Source: Paludibacter sp. UBA6032
GTDB taxonomy: Bacteria > Bacteroidota > Bacteroidia > Bacteroidales > Paludibacteraceae
Assembly (NCBI GenBank): GCA_002427885.1
Contig: DIZI01000030.1
Location: 1 to 64,000, forward strand
Length of the DNA stretch: 64,000 nucleotides
Reading direction: 5' to 3'
Each line of letters begins with the position of its first letter. The first letter of the stretch is position 1. A model generated the notes under the pieces. It saw nothing but the letters and a program-made list of their open reading frames with translations. It had not been told where the DNA came from and searched no databases. Below are positions 46,727 to 54,976 of the stretch, one piece after another. The position numbers and the translations under genes were made by a program.

Positions 46727-47545
46727 ATGAACAAAATATTTAAATTATTTTCAATATTGTCGTTGGTGACAATTGTATTTTTTGCGTGTACACCTGATGA
46801 ATATCAATTAAAAGCACCATTGGATAAAAGTGCAGTGAAATTCTCGGTGACAGTGGATGCTACAAATCCAAATAAATTTATACTGAAGAGTGAAACCCCC
46901 AATGCGCAGCCATTCTGGGTAACGCCCGTAGGAACATCCGTTAAATTGAATGATACGATTGTTATTCCATTTCCCGGAAAAGATACTATTATGTACAGTG
47001 TGGAAACTCCCGGTGGAATTGTTACTGCCGAACCTTATGCTTTCGAAGTTACAACCATTGATGCAGCGTATGTAAGCGGGCAAATGTGGACTGATCTTAC
47101 CGGTGGAATTGGAAAATCAAAAACCTGGGTTCTTGATCTGGATGCTAACGGAGTAAGCAAGTATTTCACTAGTCCAATTTATTTTGGTGGTACAGGTTGG
47201 GAATGGGATCCTTCTTTTGCAGACATAGGTTGGGCTGGAGTTTCAAAGGGTGATTATGGCACCATGACTTTTGATTTAATAGGCAATGCTAATTTCAAAT
47301 GTGACAATAAAATGTTCCCGGATTTATCTGGAACCGGTAAATTTATGTTGTTCCCAAATACAAATCAGATAATAACCTATGGGGCACAATTTATACATGA
47401 CAAAGCACAAGGTGTTCTTAATTGGAACGCAAAAATGACAATCCAATCGATTACTGCCGACCATATGCAAGTTCAGGCGGTAACAGGTGCTGGTGCCTGG
47501 ACTATATACAACTATATTTCTAAGGATTATTACGATTCTCATTAA
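46727..47545 (+). CDS. PUL 2 surface lipoprotein, probable glycan-binding protein (SusE/SGBP position)
   Basis: I prefer the ATG of MNKIFKLFSIL, because the context ATTATTATGAA is the same as at the SusD start; an ATG 12 bp upstream also exists. The ~272-residue product has the lipobox FFACT followed by acidic PDE, the surface-export pattern. Residues about 25-105 look like a PKD-type beta-sandwich (TPNAQPFWVTPVGTSVKLNDTIVIPFPGKDTIMYSVETPGG). The C-terminal part (about 110-272; KTWVLDLDANGVSKY, GWEWDP, YGTMTFDLIGN) is a second beta-domain rich in Trp and Tyr. No enzyme motif is present. Its place right after SusD matches the second surface glycan-binding protein of Bacteroides xyloglucan loci. 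Confidence 0.75.
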   Translation: MNKIFKLFSILSLVTIVFFACTPDEYQLKAPLDKSAVKFSVTVDATNPNKFILKSETPNAQPFWVTPVGTSVKLNDTIVIPFPGKDTIMYSVETPGGIVTAEPYAFEVTTIDAAYVSGQMWTDLTGGIGKSKTWVLDLDANGVSKYFTSPIYFGGTGWEWDPSFADIGWAGVSKGDYGTMTFDLIGNANFKCDNKMFPDLSGTGKFMLFPNTNQIITYGAQFIHDKAQGVLNWNAKMTIQSITADHMQVQAVTGAGAWTIYNYISKDYYDSH

Positions 47546-47573
47546 TTAATAGTATTAGTGGATTATTAGTGAA

Positions 47574-47621
47574 TGAGGCTGATTGTTCCGATTACACGGA
47601 CGCAGTCAGCCTCAACTTTTT
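47574..47621 (+). terminator. Terminator of the GH31-susCD operon
   Basis: A perfect 9-bp stem (TGAGGCTGA at 47574-47582, TCAGCCTCA at 47606-47614) is followed by ACTTTTT. It separates the operon from the GH5 remnant. Confidence 0.75.
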
Positions 47622-47635
47622 AAAATCCGGAATGA

Positions 47636-47914
47636 ATCTTTAGTGTTTTGAAAAAGAAACAGTCTACCGATAAAGGCATACCTGTTGTTATCGGTGAATT
47701 TGGAGCTATGCAACGTACTAATTTAACCGGTGATGCATTGAAACTTCATTTAGCATCCAGGGCATATTACTTTAAATATGTTTCAAAACAAGCGATAGCA
47801 AATGGAATGTTCGCATTTTTCCGGGATACCGGTGGATTAATCAACAGAAATAATTATACAGTATCCGATCAGCAAGCATTGGATGCGTTGATACAGGGAG
47901 CAACAGGCTTGTAA
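47636..47914 (+). pseudogene. 3' remnant of a GH5 endo-beta-1,4-glucanase (endo-xyloglucanase)
   Basis: Only the last ~90 codons of a GH5 gene remain. GIPVVIGEFGAMQR contains the family's nucleophile Glu (IGEFGA, end of strand 7). LASRAYYFKYVSKQAIANGMFAF and DTGG, then QQALDALIQG, match the C-terminal part of Bacteroidetes GH5 cellulases. A complete GH5 needs roughly 300 more residues, including the acid/base Glu, so this cannot be active. The frame opens at 47636 after a stop. Only a TTG at 47648 could start it, and it lies behind a terminator. Where family members usually have a Trp in a YWD motif, this copy reads FFRDTGG, a further sign of decay. In known xyloglucan loci a GH5 sits exactly here. 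Confidence 0.85.
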
Positions 47915-47964
47915 ATTAATTAAGATTAGTTTTCTCAAGAATAGATGTTAGTTTTTTAGTGAAG

Positions 47965-48004
47965 AATCCCCTGACTGTTTAAAACTTGTCAGGGGATTTT
48001 ATTT
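47965..48004 (+). terminator. Terminator after the GH5 remnant
   Basis: A perfect 11-bp stem (AATCCCCTGAC at 47965-47975, complement at 47988-47998) is followed by a T-rich tract. It is probably the original terminator of the lost GH5 gene. It also faces the end of the convergent GH2 gene. Confidence 0.8.
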
Positions 48005-48045
48005 TGCAGGTTTCCTGCATTACATGAAATCAATTAAGGATTTAT

Positions 48046-50547
48046 TCATTTACAGGTAATTTCAACTTGTTGTGTTGGCAATCCTTCTACAGACCCTTTC
48101 AGAACAATGTTTCCTGCTTTTCCGTTATTTTGTACAATGGCCAGGCATTTACCGTAAAACAGATGACGTTCCGGTTTTTTAAGCGATACATGATCGTTCT
48201 GATCGCCATTATCGGTTCCGGCAATAAAACCATTTCCTTCAACAGTGAATTTTACCAATTGATTGGCTAGCGGTGAAGCATTTCCATCTTTATCCAGCAA
48301 TTCAACTGTTACAAAGGATAGATCTTCTCCATCCGCTTTTATAGTTTGACGATCGGCAGTCAGACGAATACTTACCGGCTCGCCGGCGGTTTTAATTTCA
48401 CGGGTCAAAACTTCTTTTCCATCTTTACGTGAAACTGCCTTCAATGTTCCGGGAGTATAAGGAACCCGCCACATGACATGCATGGCATCGCCCTGTTTGC
48501 TTCGTTTCCCAAGCGATACGCCATTCAGATATAATTCCACTTCGTCGGCATGATTGAAGTAAGCCCACACATCAATGGTATCGCCCACTTTCCAGTTCCA
48601 ATGCGGGAAAATATGCAAAACATCTTTGTCGGTCCATTCACTTTGATATAAATAATAAACGTCTTTTGGGAAACCGGCTAAATCGATTATTCCAAAGAAT
48701 GAACTGCGCGATGGCCACCAGTAAGGTGTCGGTTCGCCCAGGTAATCAAATCCCGTCCAGATAAATTGTCCGGCAATATGATCGTATTTATCAACAATTT
48801 TCAAATTATTTTCGTGCGTTGAACCCCAGGGAGCCCGACTGTTATCGTAAGCAGAACATTGTTGTGTTGGATTGCTATAAGGAACATCCCAGCGTTTTGG
48901 AGCTACAATAATACTGTCGGAAGGATTCACGTAATATCCTCGTGTCTGAAGCGACGAAACCGATTCGGTAACAATAAAAGGAGTAGTCGGATAACGTTTG
49001 GTAATACCTGCATATTCAGCTTCATGATAATTAAATCCGATCAGATCCAACGCCCCCGATTGAAACAAGGGGTTTTTATCATCGGTTCCGTTGCACGCTG
49101 CAGTTACCGGTCGCGTGGGGTCTACTGATTTTGTTATATCAACCAGATGCCGGGTTAATAAGGCATTTTTGCCCAGTTTCCCAAGTTTTACATCATCGGT
49201 TATATTTACTTTTTTATTATTCAACGCAATATTGGCTTGCTGTAAATCTACGTCTTCAGCCGGAGTATCACCCCATTGTTCACCCACTTCATTACCAATA
49301 CTCCAGATAAATACCGAAGGATGATTGCGGTCACGGGTAATTTGATCTACCAGATCACGTTTATGCCATTTCTCAAAATCGGACGCATAATCGTAAGTTG
49401 TCTTCTTTTTCAGCCACATATCAAAGGCTTCATCCATAACTACAAAGCCCATGCGATCACAAAGAGCGAGTAATTCGGGTGCCGGAGGATTGTGCGAAGT
49501 ACGAATACCGTTTACACCCATTCCTTTCAGTATTTCCAACTGGCGTTGTATGGCACGTTCGTTAACTGCAGCTCCCAATGCTCCCAAATCGTGGTGATCG
49601 CAGACTCCGTTTATCTTTACATGTTTTCCATTCAGGAAAAATCCTTTGTTTACGTCAAAAGTAAACGAGCGGATTCCAACCGTCGATTCATATTCATCGG
49701 TTTGAATGCCAAAAATATTAAGCCGGGTAACTATTTTATATAAATATGGATCCTCTAAATTCCATAAATGCGGAGCTTTAACCACTATATTTTGTAAGTA
49801 TTTATTTGAACTTCCGGTATTCACCATGAATGATCCGCTGATTTTGGATACTAATTGGTTATTCGCATCATACAACGATTGTTCAACACCAACCGATTGC
49901 GCAAGTTTCATCGCATTCGTTACTGTTGTTTGAATGGATATTACAGCGCTATCGGCGTTAATAAGCGGAGTAGTTACATAAGTTCCCCATTGATCCACAT
50001 AAACAGGATGGGTTATAAGCAGGCGGACATTCCGGTAAATTCCCGAACCGGAATACCAGCGTGAATTGGGTTGTTTCGAGTTATCAACCTTCACGGCAAT
50101 AACATTGTTTGAACCGAATTTCAAAAATGGAGTCAGCTCATAACCAAAAGAAATATACCCGTTTGGACGTTTCCCCAGAAAGTGACCATTAATCCAGACT
50201 TCACTGTTGCGATACACACCATCGAACTCGATAAATACTTTTCTGTTTCTAAGTGATTTATCAACCGAAAATGTTTTACGATACCAGCCCAGGCCTCCGG
50301 GAAGGGCACCTCCTCCGGGCGAAGCGGGAAAATCTTTTCCAAAATCGGATTCAATACTCCAGTCGTGTGGAAGATTAAGTTTTCTCCAGGAACTGTCGTC
50401 GAACGTTTTTGCTGAAGCATTCAGGGTGCTGTCTGCCAGAATAAATTTCCAGTCATTGTTGAAGTTTTCAACTTCACGGGTATTCTTTGCGATAAGGCTT
50501 GTACTGAAAAAAAGAAGCAATGCAACTGTAAATTTTAGAATTTTCAT
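48046..50547 (-). CDS. GH2 beta-galactosidase-type enzyme (PUL 2)
   Basis: GH2 retaining enzymes remove terminal beta-galactose or related sugars; here galactose on xyloglucan side chains is the likely target. The 833-residue exported protein (signal peptide ending about SLIAKN) has the sugar-binding domain (NLPHDWSIESDF, GGLGWYRKTF, RWYSGSGIYRNVRL). An Ig-like domain and the TIM barrel follow, with KINGVCDHHDLGALG, GIRTSHNPPAPELLALCD, acid/base Glu420 in WSIGNEVGE and nucleophile Glu528 in FIVTESVSS. C-terminal domains include a DUF4982-like segment and an Ig-like domain (VSIRLTADRQTIKADGEDLSFVTVEL). It is a single-gene unit with the shared PUL 2 element upstream. Confidence 0.92.
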   Translation of the reverse strand: MKILKFTVALLLFFSTSLIAKNTREVENFNNDWKFILADSTLNASAKTFDDSSWRKLNLPHDWSIESDFGKDFPASPGGGALPGGLGWYRKTFSVDKSLRNRKVFIEFDGVYRNSEVWINGHFLGKRPNGYISFGYELTPFLKFGSNNVIAVKVDNSKQPNSRWYSGSGIYRNVRLLITHPVYVDQWGTYVTTPLINADSAVISIQTTVTNAMKLAQSVGVEQSLYDANNQLVSKISGSFMVNTGSSNKYLQNIVVKAPHLWNLEDPYLYKIVTRLNIFGIQTDEYESTVGIRSFTFDVNKGFFLNGKHVKINGVCDHHDLGALGAAVNERAIQRQLEILKGMGVNGIRTSHNPPAPELLALCDRMGFVVMDEAFDMWLKKKTTYDYASDFEKWHKRDLVDQITRDRNHPSVFIWSIGNEVGEQWGDTPAEDVDLQQANIALNNKKVNITDDVKLGKLGKNALLTRHLVDITKSVDPTRPVTAACNGTDDKNPLFQSGALDLIGFNYHEAEYAGITKRYPTTPFIVTESVSSLQTRGYYVNPSDSIIVAPKRWDVPYSNPTQQCSAYDNSRAPWGSTHENNLKIVDKYDHIAGQFIWTGFDYLGEPTPYWWPSRSSFFGIIDLAGFPKDVYYLYQSEWTDKDVLHIFPHWNWKVGDTIDVWAYFNHADEVELYLNGVSLGKRSKQGDAMHVMWRVPYTPGTLKAVSRKDGKEVLTREIKTAGEPVSIRLTADRQTIKADGEDLSFVTVELLDKDGNASPLANQLVKFTVEGNGFIAGTDNGDQNDHVSLKKPERHLFYGKCLAIVQNNGKAGNIVLKGSVEGLPTQQVEITCK

Positions 50548-50642
50548 GGGATATAATTTACGAATTTATAATTGGCCAAATGGTGACCATCATTTATTAA
50601 AACTAAAGCCGAATATACATTTAAAGTGAAATAATGATTTTA

Positions 50643-50650
50643 CAAAAATA
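50643..50650 (-). promoter_or_regulatory. -7 box of the GH2 gene
   Basis: TATTTTTG on the minus strand matches TAnnTTTG, 95 bp before the GH2 start. Confidence 0.5.
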
Positions 50651-50691
50651 CGAAATTTTTCTTCCGAATGCTGACAATAAAAACTTGAATT

Positions 50692-50703
50692 AGGAGTAAA
50701 ATG
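50692..50703 (-). promoter_or_regulatory. Candidate PUL 2 HTCS operator upstream of GH2
   Basis: In the gene's direction this reads CATTTTACTCCT, matching the GH31-susCD site at 10 of 12 positions. It lies 41 bp upstream of the GH2 -7 box. A clear second half-site is not visible. Confidence 0.4.
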
Positions 50704-50978
50704 ATTTTATTTAGGGTGTTGTTTGTATATTTAAGCGGAAAAATCATATTCGTGTTAATTTTACAGTATATTATTTCAATAATACAGATTCGATTGACTC
50801 ATTTTTAAAGCAACTGCATTTTTATACATCTTTAAATATTTTATACAATTTATTCATAATAACAGAAGAAACAGGTATAAAAGACATTTTAAAATGATAT
50901 AGATAGTTGAAACAGTAAATTTAACGATTTATCGTCTTTTTAAAAGCTTGATTTCTATCAGGTATATTGTATATTTAT

Positions 50979-51059
50979 TACATTTGTGCGAAACATATAC
51001 GGGAATAAAGAAATTTTTCTTTATTAACTTTTATACTAACAAAAAAAGTAGTACTTTTG
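50979..51059 (+). promoter_or_regulatory. Two tandem pckA promoters with a palindrome between them
   Basis: TACATTTG (50979-50986) and TACTTTTG (51052-51059) are both perfect TAnnTTTG boxes. Between them a 10-bp inverted repeat AATAAAGAAA/TTTCTTTATT (51004-51013 with 51016-51025) could be an operator or a leader hairpin of the longer transcript. The -33 elements are weak. Confidence 0.5.
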
Positions 51060-51128
51060 TCGCGTCTAAAAAGGTACATAAAAAAGAGAGATTGTAAAAA
51101 CAAAATAGAATCATTTAAATAAAAGAAA

Positions 51129-52724
51129 ATGGCAAATTTAGATTTATCAAAGTATGGTATCTCGGGTAACTTTGAAGTTATTCACAATCCATCTTACGAA
51201 GTGCTTTTCCAGGCAGAAATTGATCCCAAAAACGAAGGTTTTGAAAAAGGAGTATTAACAACATCAGGTGCAATATCAGTCGATACAGGTAAATTCACCG
51301 GACGTTCTCCTAAAGATAAATTTTTCGTGAAAGATGCAATAACCGATGAGCATTTATGGTGGGATGGAACTATTAACCGTCCGACTACTTCTGAAGTATT
51401 CGATCATTGCAAAGATTTGGTAACAAAACAACTTTCGAGCGCAACAAAATTGTATGTCGTTGATACTTTTTGCGGAACGAACGAAGATACACGTATGAAG
51501 GTGCGTTTTATTATGGAAGTAGCCTGGCAGGCACATTTTGTAACCAATATGTTTATCCGTCCTTCTCATTACGAACTGGCAAACTACGGCGAACCAGATT
51601 TTGTAACATTGAACGGCTCTAAAACATCTAACCCGCAATGGAAAGAACAAGGTTTGAACTCTGAAGTGTTCACTTTATTCAACCTGACAACCAGAATGCA
51701 GGTTATTGGTGGTACCTGGTACGGTGGGGAAATGAAAAAAGGTATTTTTGCTTTGATGAATTACTATTTACCATTAAGAGGTGTGGCTTCTATGCACTGT
51801 TCTGCCAACGTTGGTAAAGACGGAGATGTAGCTATTTTCTTCGGACTTTCCGGAACAGGTAAAACAACTCTTTCAGCCGACCCAAAACGTTATTTAATTG
51901 GAGATGATGAGCATGGTTGGGATGATAATGGCGTATTTAACTACGAAGGTGGTTGCTATGCGAAAGTTATTGATTTGGAGCAAGACAAAGAACCTGACAT
52001 TTGGAGAGCTATCCGCCGCGATTCTTTACTGGAAAACGTAACGGTTAATGCAGATGGAACTCCTGATTATACAGCAGCCGCTTCAAAAACAGAAAATACA
52101 CGCGTTTCTTATCCTATTTATTTTATCAATAAAATCGTTTCTCCATCGAGAGCCGGTCATGCTAAAAAAGTTATTTACCTGTCGGCTGATGCATTCGGTG
52201 TATTGCCTCCGGTATCAATTTTGGACGAGAAATCAGCTCAATATCACTTCCTTTCAGGCTTTACATCGAAATTAGCAGGAACAGAACGTGGTATCACCGA
52301 ACCGGTTCCTTCATTTTCACCGGCATTTGGTGAAGCATTCCTGACTTTGCACCCAACAATGTATGCAAAAACGTTGATTGGCAAAGCAAAAGAACACGGA
52401 GCAAAAGTTTACCTGGTAAACACCGGATGGAACGGTACTGGCAAACGTATTTCGTTGAAAAATACCCGCGCGATCATCGATGCGATTATCGATGGTTCAA
52501 TTGAAAAAGCAGAAACAATCAAAGTTCCAATTCTAAACCTGGTTGCTCCAAAAACCCTGAATAAAGTAGAAGAAGGCATTCTTGATCCACGTGATACGTA
52601 TACTGATATTGCAGAATGGGAAACCAAGGCAAAATCACTGGCAGCTAAATACATCAAAAACTTCGAACAATACTGTGACAATGACGATGCAAAAGCATTG
52701 ATCCCTTCAGGACCACAGTTGTAG
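51129..52724 (+). CDS. pckA: Phosphoenolpyruvate carboxykinase (ATP)
   Basis: This cytoplasmic enzyme interconverts oxaloacetate + ATP and PEP + CO2 + ADP. In fermentative Bacteroidetes it often runs towards oxaloacetate, on the succinate/propionate route. The 531-residue length fits the ATP-type family. Signatures include TGRSPKDKFFV near residue 57, GTWYGGEMKKG (about 196-206) and the P-loop-like GLSGTGKTTLS (about 239). Metal-binding IGDDEHGW follows, with NTGWNGTGKRISLK and the adenine-site NTR near residue 440. It stands alone with its own promoters and a strong terminator. Confidence 0.97.
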   Translation: MANLDLSKYGISGNFEVIHNPSYEVLFQAEIDPKNEGFEKGVLTTSGAISVDTGKFTGRSPKDKFFVKDAITDEHLWWDGTINRPTTSEVFDHCKDLVTKQLSSATKLYVVDTFCGTNEDTRMKVRFIMEVAWQAHFVTNMFIRPSHYELANYGEPDFVTLNGSKTSNPQWKEQGLNSEVFTLFNLTTRMQVIGGTWYGGEMKKGIFALMNYYLPLRGVASMHCSANVGKDGDVAIFFGLSGTGKTTLSADPKRYLIGDDEHGWDDNGVFNYEGGCYAKVIDLEQDKEPDIWRAIRRDSLLENVTVNADGTPDYTAAASKTENTRVSYPIYFINKIVSPSRAGHAKKVIYLSADAFGVLPPVSILDEKSAQYHFLSGFTSKLAGTERGITEPVPSFSPAFGEAFLTLHPTMYAKTLIGKAKEHGAKVYLVNTGWNGTGKRISLKNTRAIIDAIIDGSIEKAETIKVPILNLVAPKTLNKVEEGILDPRDTYTDIAEWETKAKSLAAKYIKNFEQYCDNDDAKALIPSGPQL

Positions 52725-52741
52725 AAGACAATAGAGTCAAG

Positions 52742-52759
52742 TCCCGATAGCTATCGGGA
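52742..52759. repeat. Perfect palindrome TCCCGATAGCTATCGGGA
   Basis: An 18-bp perfect palindrome lies 17 bp after the pckA stop, before the main terminator. Its TCCCGA/TCGGGA arm also appears in the hairpin at 1358-1391, so it may belong to a dispersed intergenic repeat family. Confidence 0.5.
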
Positions 52760-52785
52760 TTAGATTCAAGACTTTAAATAAATTA

Positions 52786-52822
52786 AATGAGCTGTTCGAA
52801 ATATCGAACAGCTCATTTTTTA
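52786..52822. terminator. Bidirectional terminator between pckA and the glycine-rich gene
   Basis: A perfect 14-bp stem (AATGAGCTGTTCGA at 52786-52799 with its complement at 52804-52817) and loop AATA are followed on the plus strand by TTTTTA. A related hairpin stem (AGCTGT...ACAGCT) recurs after trxA at 54342-54367. Confidence 0.85.
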
Positions 52823-54274
52823 CCAGGGAATTGCATCGACCTGTTTATATTCTATTTTTCCGGCTAATCCGAAATATCCATTTGTACCATCCAGACCATC
52901 CTGACCTTTTGCACCTTTTCTACCTCTTGGATTTCCTTCACCTCCTTCGCCTCCTTCTCCACCGTTTCCACGGCTTCCACCTGAACCTCCAAAACCGCCG
53001 CTTACATCGATTTTAAACAACTGAAGGTAATTCTTCATAGCAAGAGTATAATTAAAAACCAGATAACCTCCGTTTCCACCATTTCCTCCCATTCCACCAT
53101 AACCACCCGGACCCCCAAAACCACCATCACCGCCACGACGCTGACCTTGTATTTGTCTGGTAATTTCAGTTCTTATTTCTTTACCTGCCGTATCTTTTTT
53201 AACAATAATATCTTTAACTTCATAATAATAAAATTCTCCTTTATAGCCGCTGCCTCCGTTTCCTCCGTTTCCGGCAGATCCACCATGTCCACCATTACCT
53301 CCTGAAGCATTTAGTCTCATAGAACCGCCATTTGGATTTATCAAAAAATGCTGTGACTGATTTAATGTTAAGTCTTCGGTATAAACTTTAATCAGATTGC
53401 AGTTTAAAATACTATCGTAATATATATCTGTATATATGTCGATATCATGACCATATCCTCCATCATCACCATTTCTTCCATCTTCACCGGGATTACCTGA
53501 TCCACCTGTTGACCCCGGGGAACCACTTGAACCTGAGAATGCCCACATGCCGGAGTTTCCCGGAGCATATAATGAAAACTGATCTTTGTAATCCATTACA
53601 ATTTCGATAAAATCATAGATTTCTTTATCCCTGTTTAATTGAACCAGAATACCGGGATGATGATCAGGATAATCGAAAATATTATTACTTATGCTAAACT
53701 CACCATTCTTGTAATTGACACCTTTTGCAAGCACTTCATAAGCCGGCATTATCTTTTTTAGTTTGGTTGCTGTCGGGTAATTTAAAATTGAATTGTTGTC
53801 AAAACAGACTTCCATCCCAAATTTCACTTTCGCACCGGGTACTTTTTTAAAACTATTTGTAGTATAAAGCTTTATCCACTTTTCCTTATTCAGCCACAAC
53901 GTGTCATAAAAGACCTTCTCAGGTTGAGATTTTACGGTGATTTTAAAAGGAATATAATAAACATCGAATGATTTCGATAAATATAAATGTCTAAGAAAAT
54001 ATTTTGCATCTTCCTGTTCAACTTTAAAATTTGACCAATATAAAGTGCCTTTTAAGAATCCGGTAGTTCGTAAAATCCCTTTATCTTTGGTAAAAACTAC
54101 CAATCCGATTTTGTGAGAACTTCCCGGTATTAAAAGCAAAGTATCATAACGGAGACTAATTTTATTAATTTCGATTCCCTTCAGGCACCTTACCTTTGAT
54201 TCTTTTGAAAAAGCACTAAAAATAACAGAAAAAAATAAAACCGATATCAGACTGGCAACTTTATAAATTTTCAT
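52820..54274 (-). CDS. Exported glycine-rich, collagen-like protein of unknown function
   Basis: I do not recognise the N-terminal part of this 484-residue protein. A signal peptide (to about SAFSKE) is followed by ~215 residues of ordinary beta-type sequence. Glycine-rich blocks follow at about 240-280, 320-345, 385-415 and 430-470. They contain GxxGxx runs such as GSSGSPGSTGGSGNPGEDG, GGNGGHGGSAGNGGNGGSG and GRKGAKGQDGLDGTNG. The last is truly collagen-like (G-x-y triplets); the others are GGxG-type. Segments with predicted strands (DIDIYTDIYYDSILNCNLIKVYTEDL) alternate with them. A structural or surface-layer role is possible but not shown. It is a single gene between two terminators. Confidence 0.75.
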   Translation of the reverse strand: MKIYKVASLISVLFFSVIFSAFSKESKVRCLKGIEINKISLRYDTLLLIPGSSHKIGLVVFTKDKGILRTTGFLKGTLYWSNFKVEQEDAKYFLRHLYLSKSFDVYYIPFKITVKSQPEKVFYDTLWLNKEKWIKLYTTNSFKKVPGAKVKFGMEVCFDNNSILNYPTATKLKKIMPAYEVLAKGVNYKNGEFSISNNIFDYPDHHPGILVQLNRDKEIYDFIEIVMDYKDQFSLYAPGNSGMWAFSGSSGSPGSTGGSGNPGEDGRNGDDGGYGHDIDIYTDIYYDSILNCNLIKVYTEDLTLNQSQHFLINPNGGSMRLNASGGNGGHGGSAGNGGNGGSGYKGEFYYYEVKDIIVKKDTAGKEIRTEITRQIQGQRRGGDGGFGGPGGYGGMGGNGGNGGYLVFNYTLAMKNYLQLFKIDVSGGFGGSGGSRGNGGEGGEGGEGNPRGRKGAKGQDGLDGTNGYFGLAGKIEYKQVDAIPW

Positions 54275-54341
54275 AGCTGTGTTTTTTCTTTAACACTCAC
54301 ATAAATTATGCCAGAATTTAGGCTTTAAATATTATAAAAAA

Positions 54342-54367
54342 AGCTGTTCGAAAAATATCAGACAGCT
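54342..54367 (-). terminator. Terminator of trxA
   Basis: AGCTGT (54342-54347) pairs with ACAGCT (54362-54367). On the minus strand it is followed by a run of seven T. Confidence 0.65.
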
Positions 54368-54397
54368 CATTTATATTTAAAATTATAAGACTAAGTT

Positions 54398-54697
54398 TTA
54401 TAAATCTTTCAGTAGAACACTCATTATTTGTTGTTTTGAATGTACACCGGCTTGTTTATGTATCACTTTCCCGTTTTTGAAAATCATCAAAGTAGGTACA
54501 CTTTGAATTTGATAACGACTCGCTAAAGTCTGGTTTTGGTCGACATCAATTTTTATTACACGGACACGTTCACCCAGTTCATCGGCAACTTGTTTTAAAA
54601 TCGGCGACTGCGTTTTACAGGGTCCACACCATACGGCATGAAAATCGACAATTACAGGCCGGTCTTCATTTACCAGAGTATCAAAATTTCCTTTCAT
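54398..54697 (-). CDS. trxA: Thioredoxin
   Basis: This is a cytoplasmic disulfide reductase of 99 residues. It has the active site WCGPC (residues 23-27, after VIVDFHAV), the conserved Asp of KIDVDQN, the cis-Pro segment SVPTLMIFKNG and a C-terminal helix. The start is right because there is no signal peptide and the family's N-terminal strand is just complete; it is about ten residues shorter than E. coli thioredoxin. It is a single gene with its own terminator. A trxA name is reasonable, though Bacteroidetes often carry several thioredoxins. Confidence 0.93.
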   Translation of the reverse strand: MKGNFDTLVNEDRPVIVDFHAVWCGPCKTQSPILKQVADELGERVRVIKIDVDQNQTLASRYQIQSVPTLMIFKNGKVIHKQAGVHSKQQIMSVLLKDL

Positions 54698-54976
54698 TTT
54701 TATAACTGCTTTGTTATATAAACATGAATCATCCGGTTTTTGTTTTAAAATATCACTTTAAATTCCATTGTTTAGCTAACTTTGTCTTGAATATCAATAG
54801 TCCTGTAAATTTCTTAAAAAAAAGTTTGATATAAATGACTGAAAAAGTCAATAATTTCCTAAATGATATTGATTAAAATAAATTAACAAACTTGGGTAAA
54901 ACAATTTTCCAGTAGTACTGTTTAGAAACTAAGATTAGCAAACAAATTTTCAGCCCCGGTTTTTAGCCATTTGATA

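Larger units (their letters stand above)
50548..51128. other. Divergent regulatory region between GH2 and pckA
   Basis: These 581 bp are very AT-rich and contain no credible gene. They hold the GH2 -7 box (50643-50650), the candidate HTCS operator (50692-50703), two possible pckA -7 boxes (50979-50986 and 51052-51059) and a palindrome at 51004-51025. The stretch from 50704 to about 50940 shows nothing I can name. Confidence 0.55.

Noticed and set aside
47546..47660. Insertion sequence or transposase remnant explaining the GH5 deletion
   Set aside because: I looked for terminal inverted repeats, target duplications and transposase motifs around the break and saw none; only terminator hairpins are present.
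47648..47914. Independent 88-aa gene starting at TTG
   Set aside because: Its whole length matches the C-terminal end of a GH5 enzyme, so a truncated gene is the better explanation.
52831..53016. Plus-strand frame of 61 codons rich in His, Leu and Phe
   Set aside because: It is the complement of the glycine-rich coding sequence (Gly codons read back as Pro/His/Leu-type codons); it has no start context or homology and overlaps the real gene fully.
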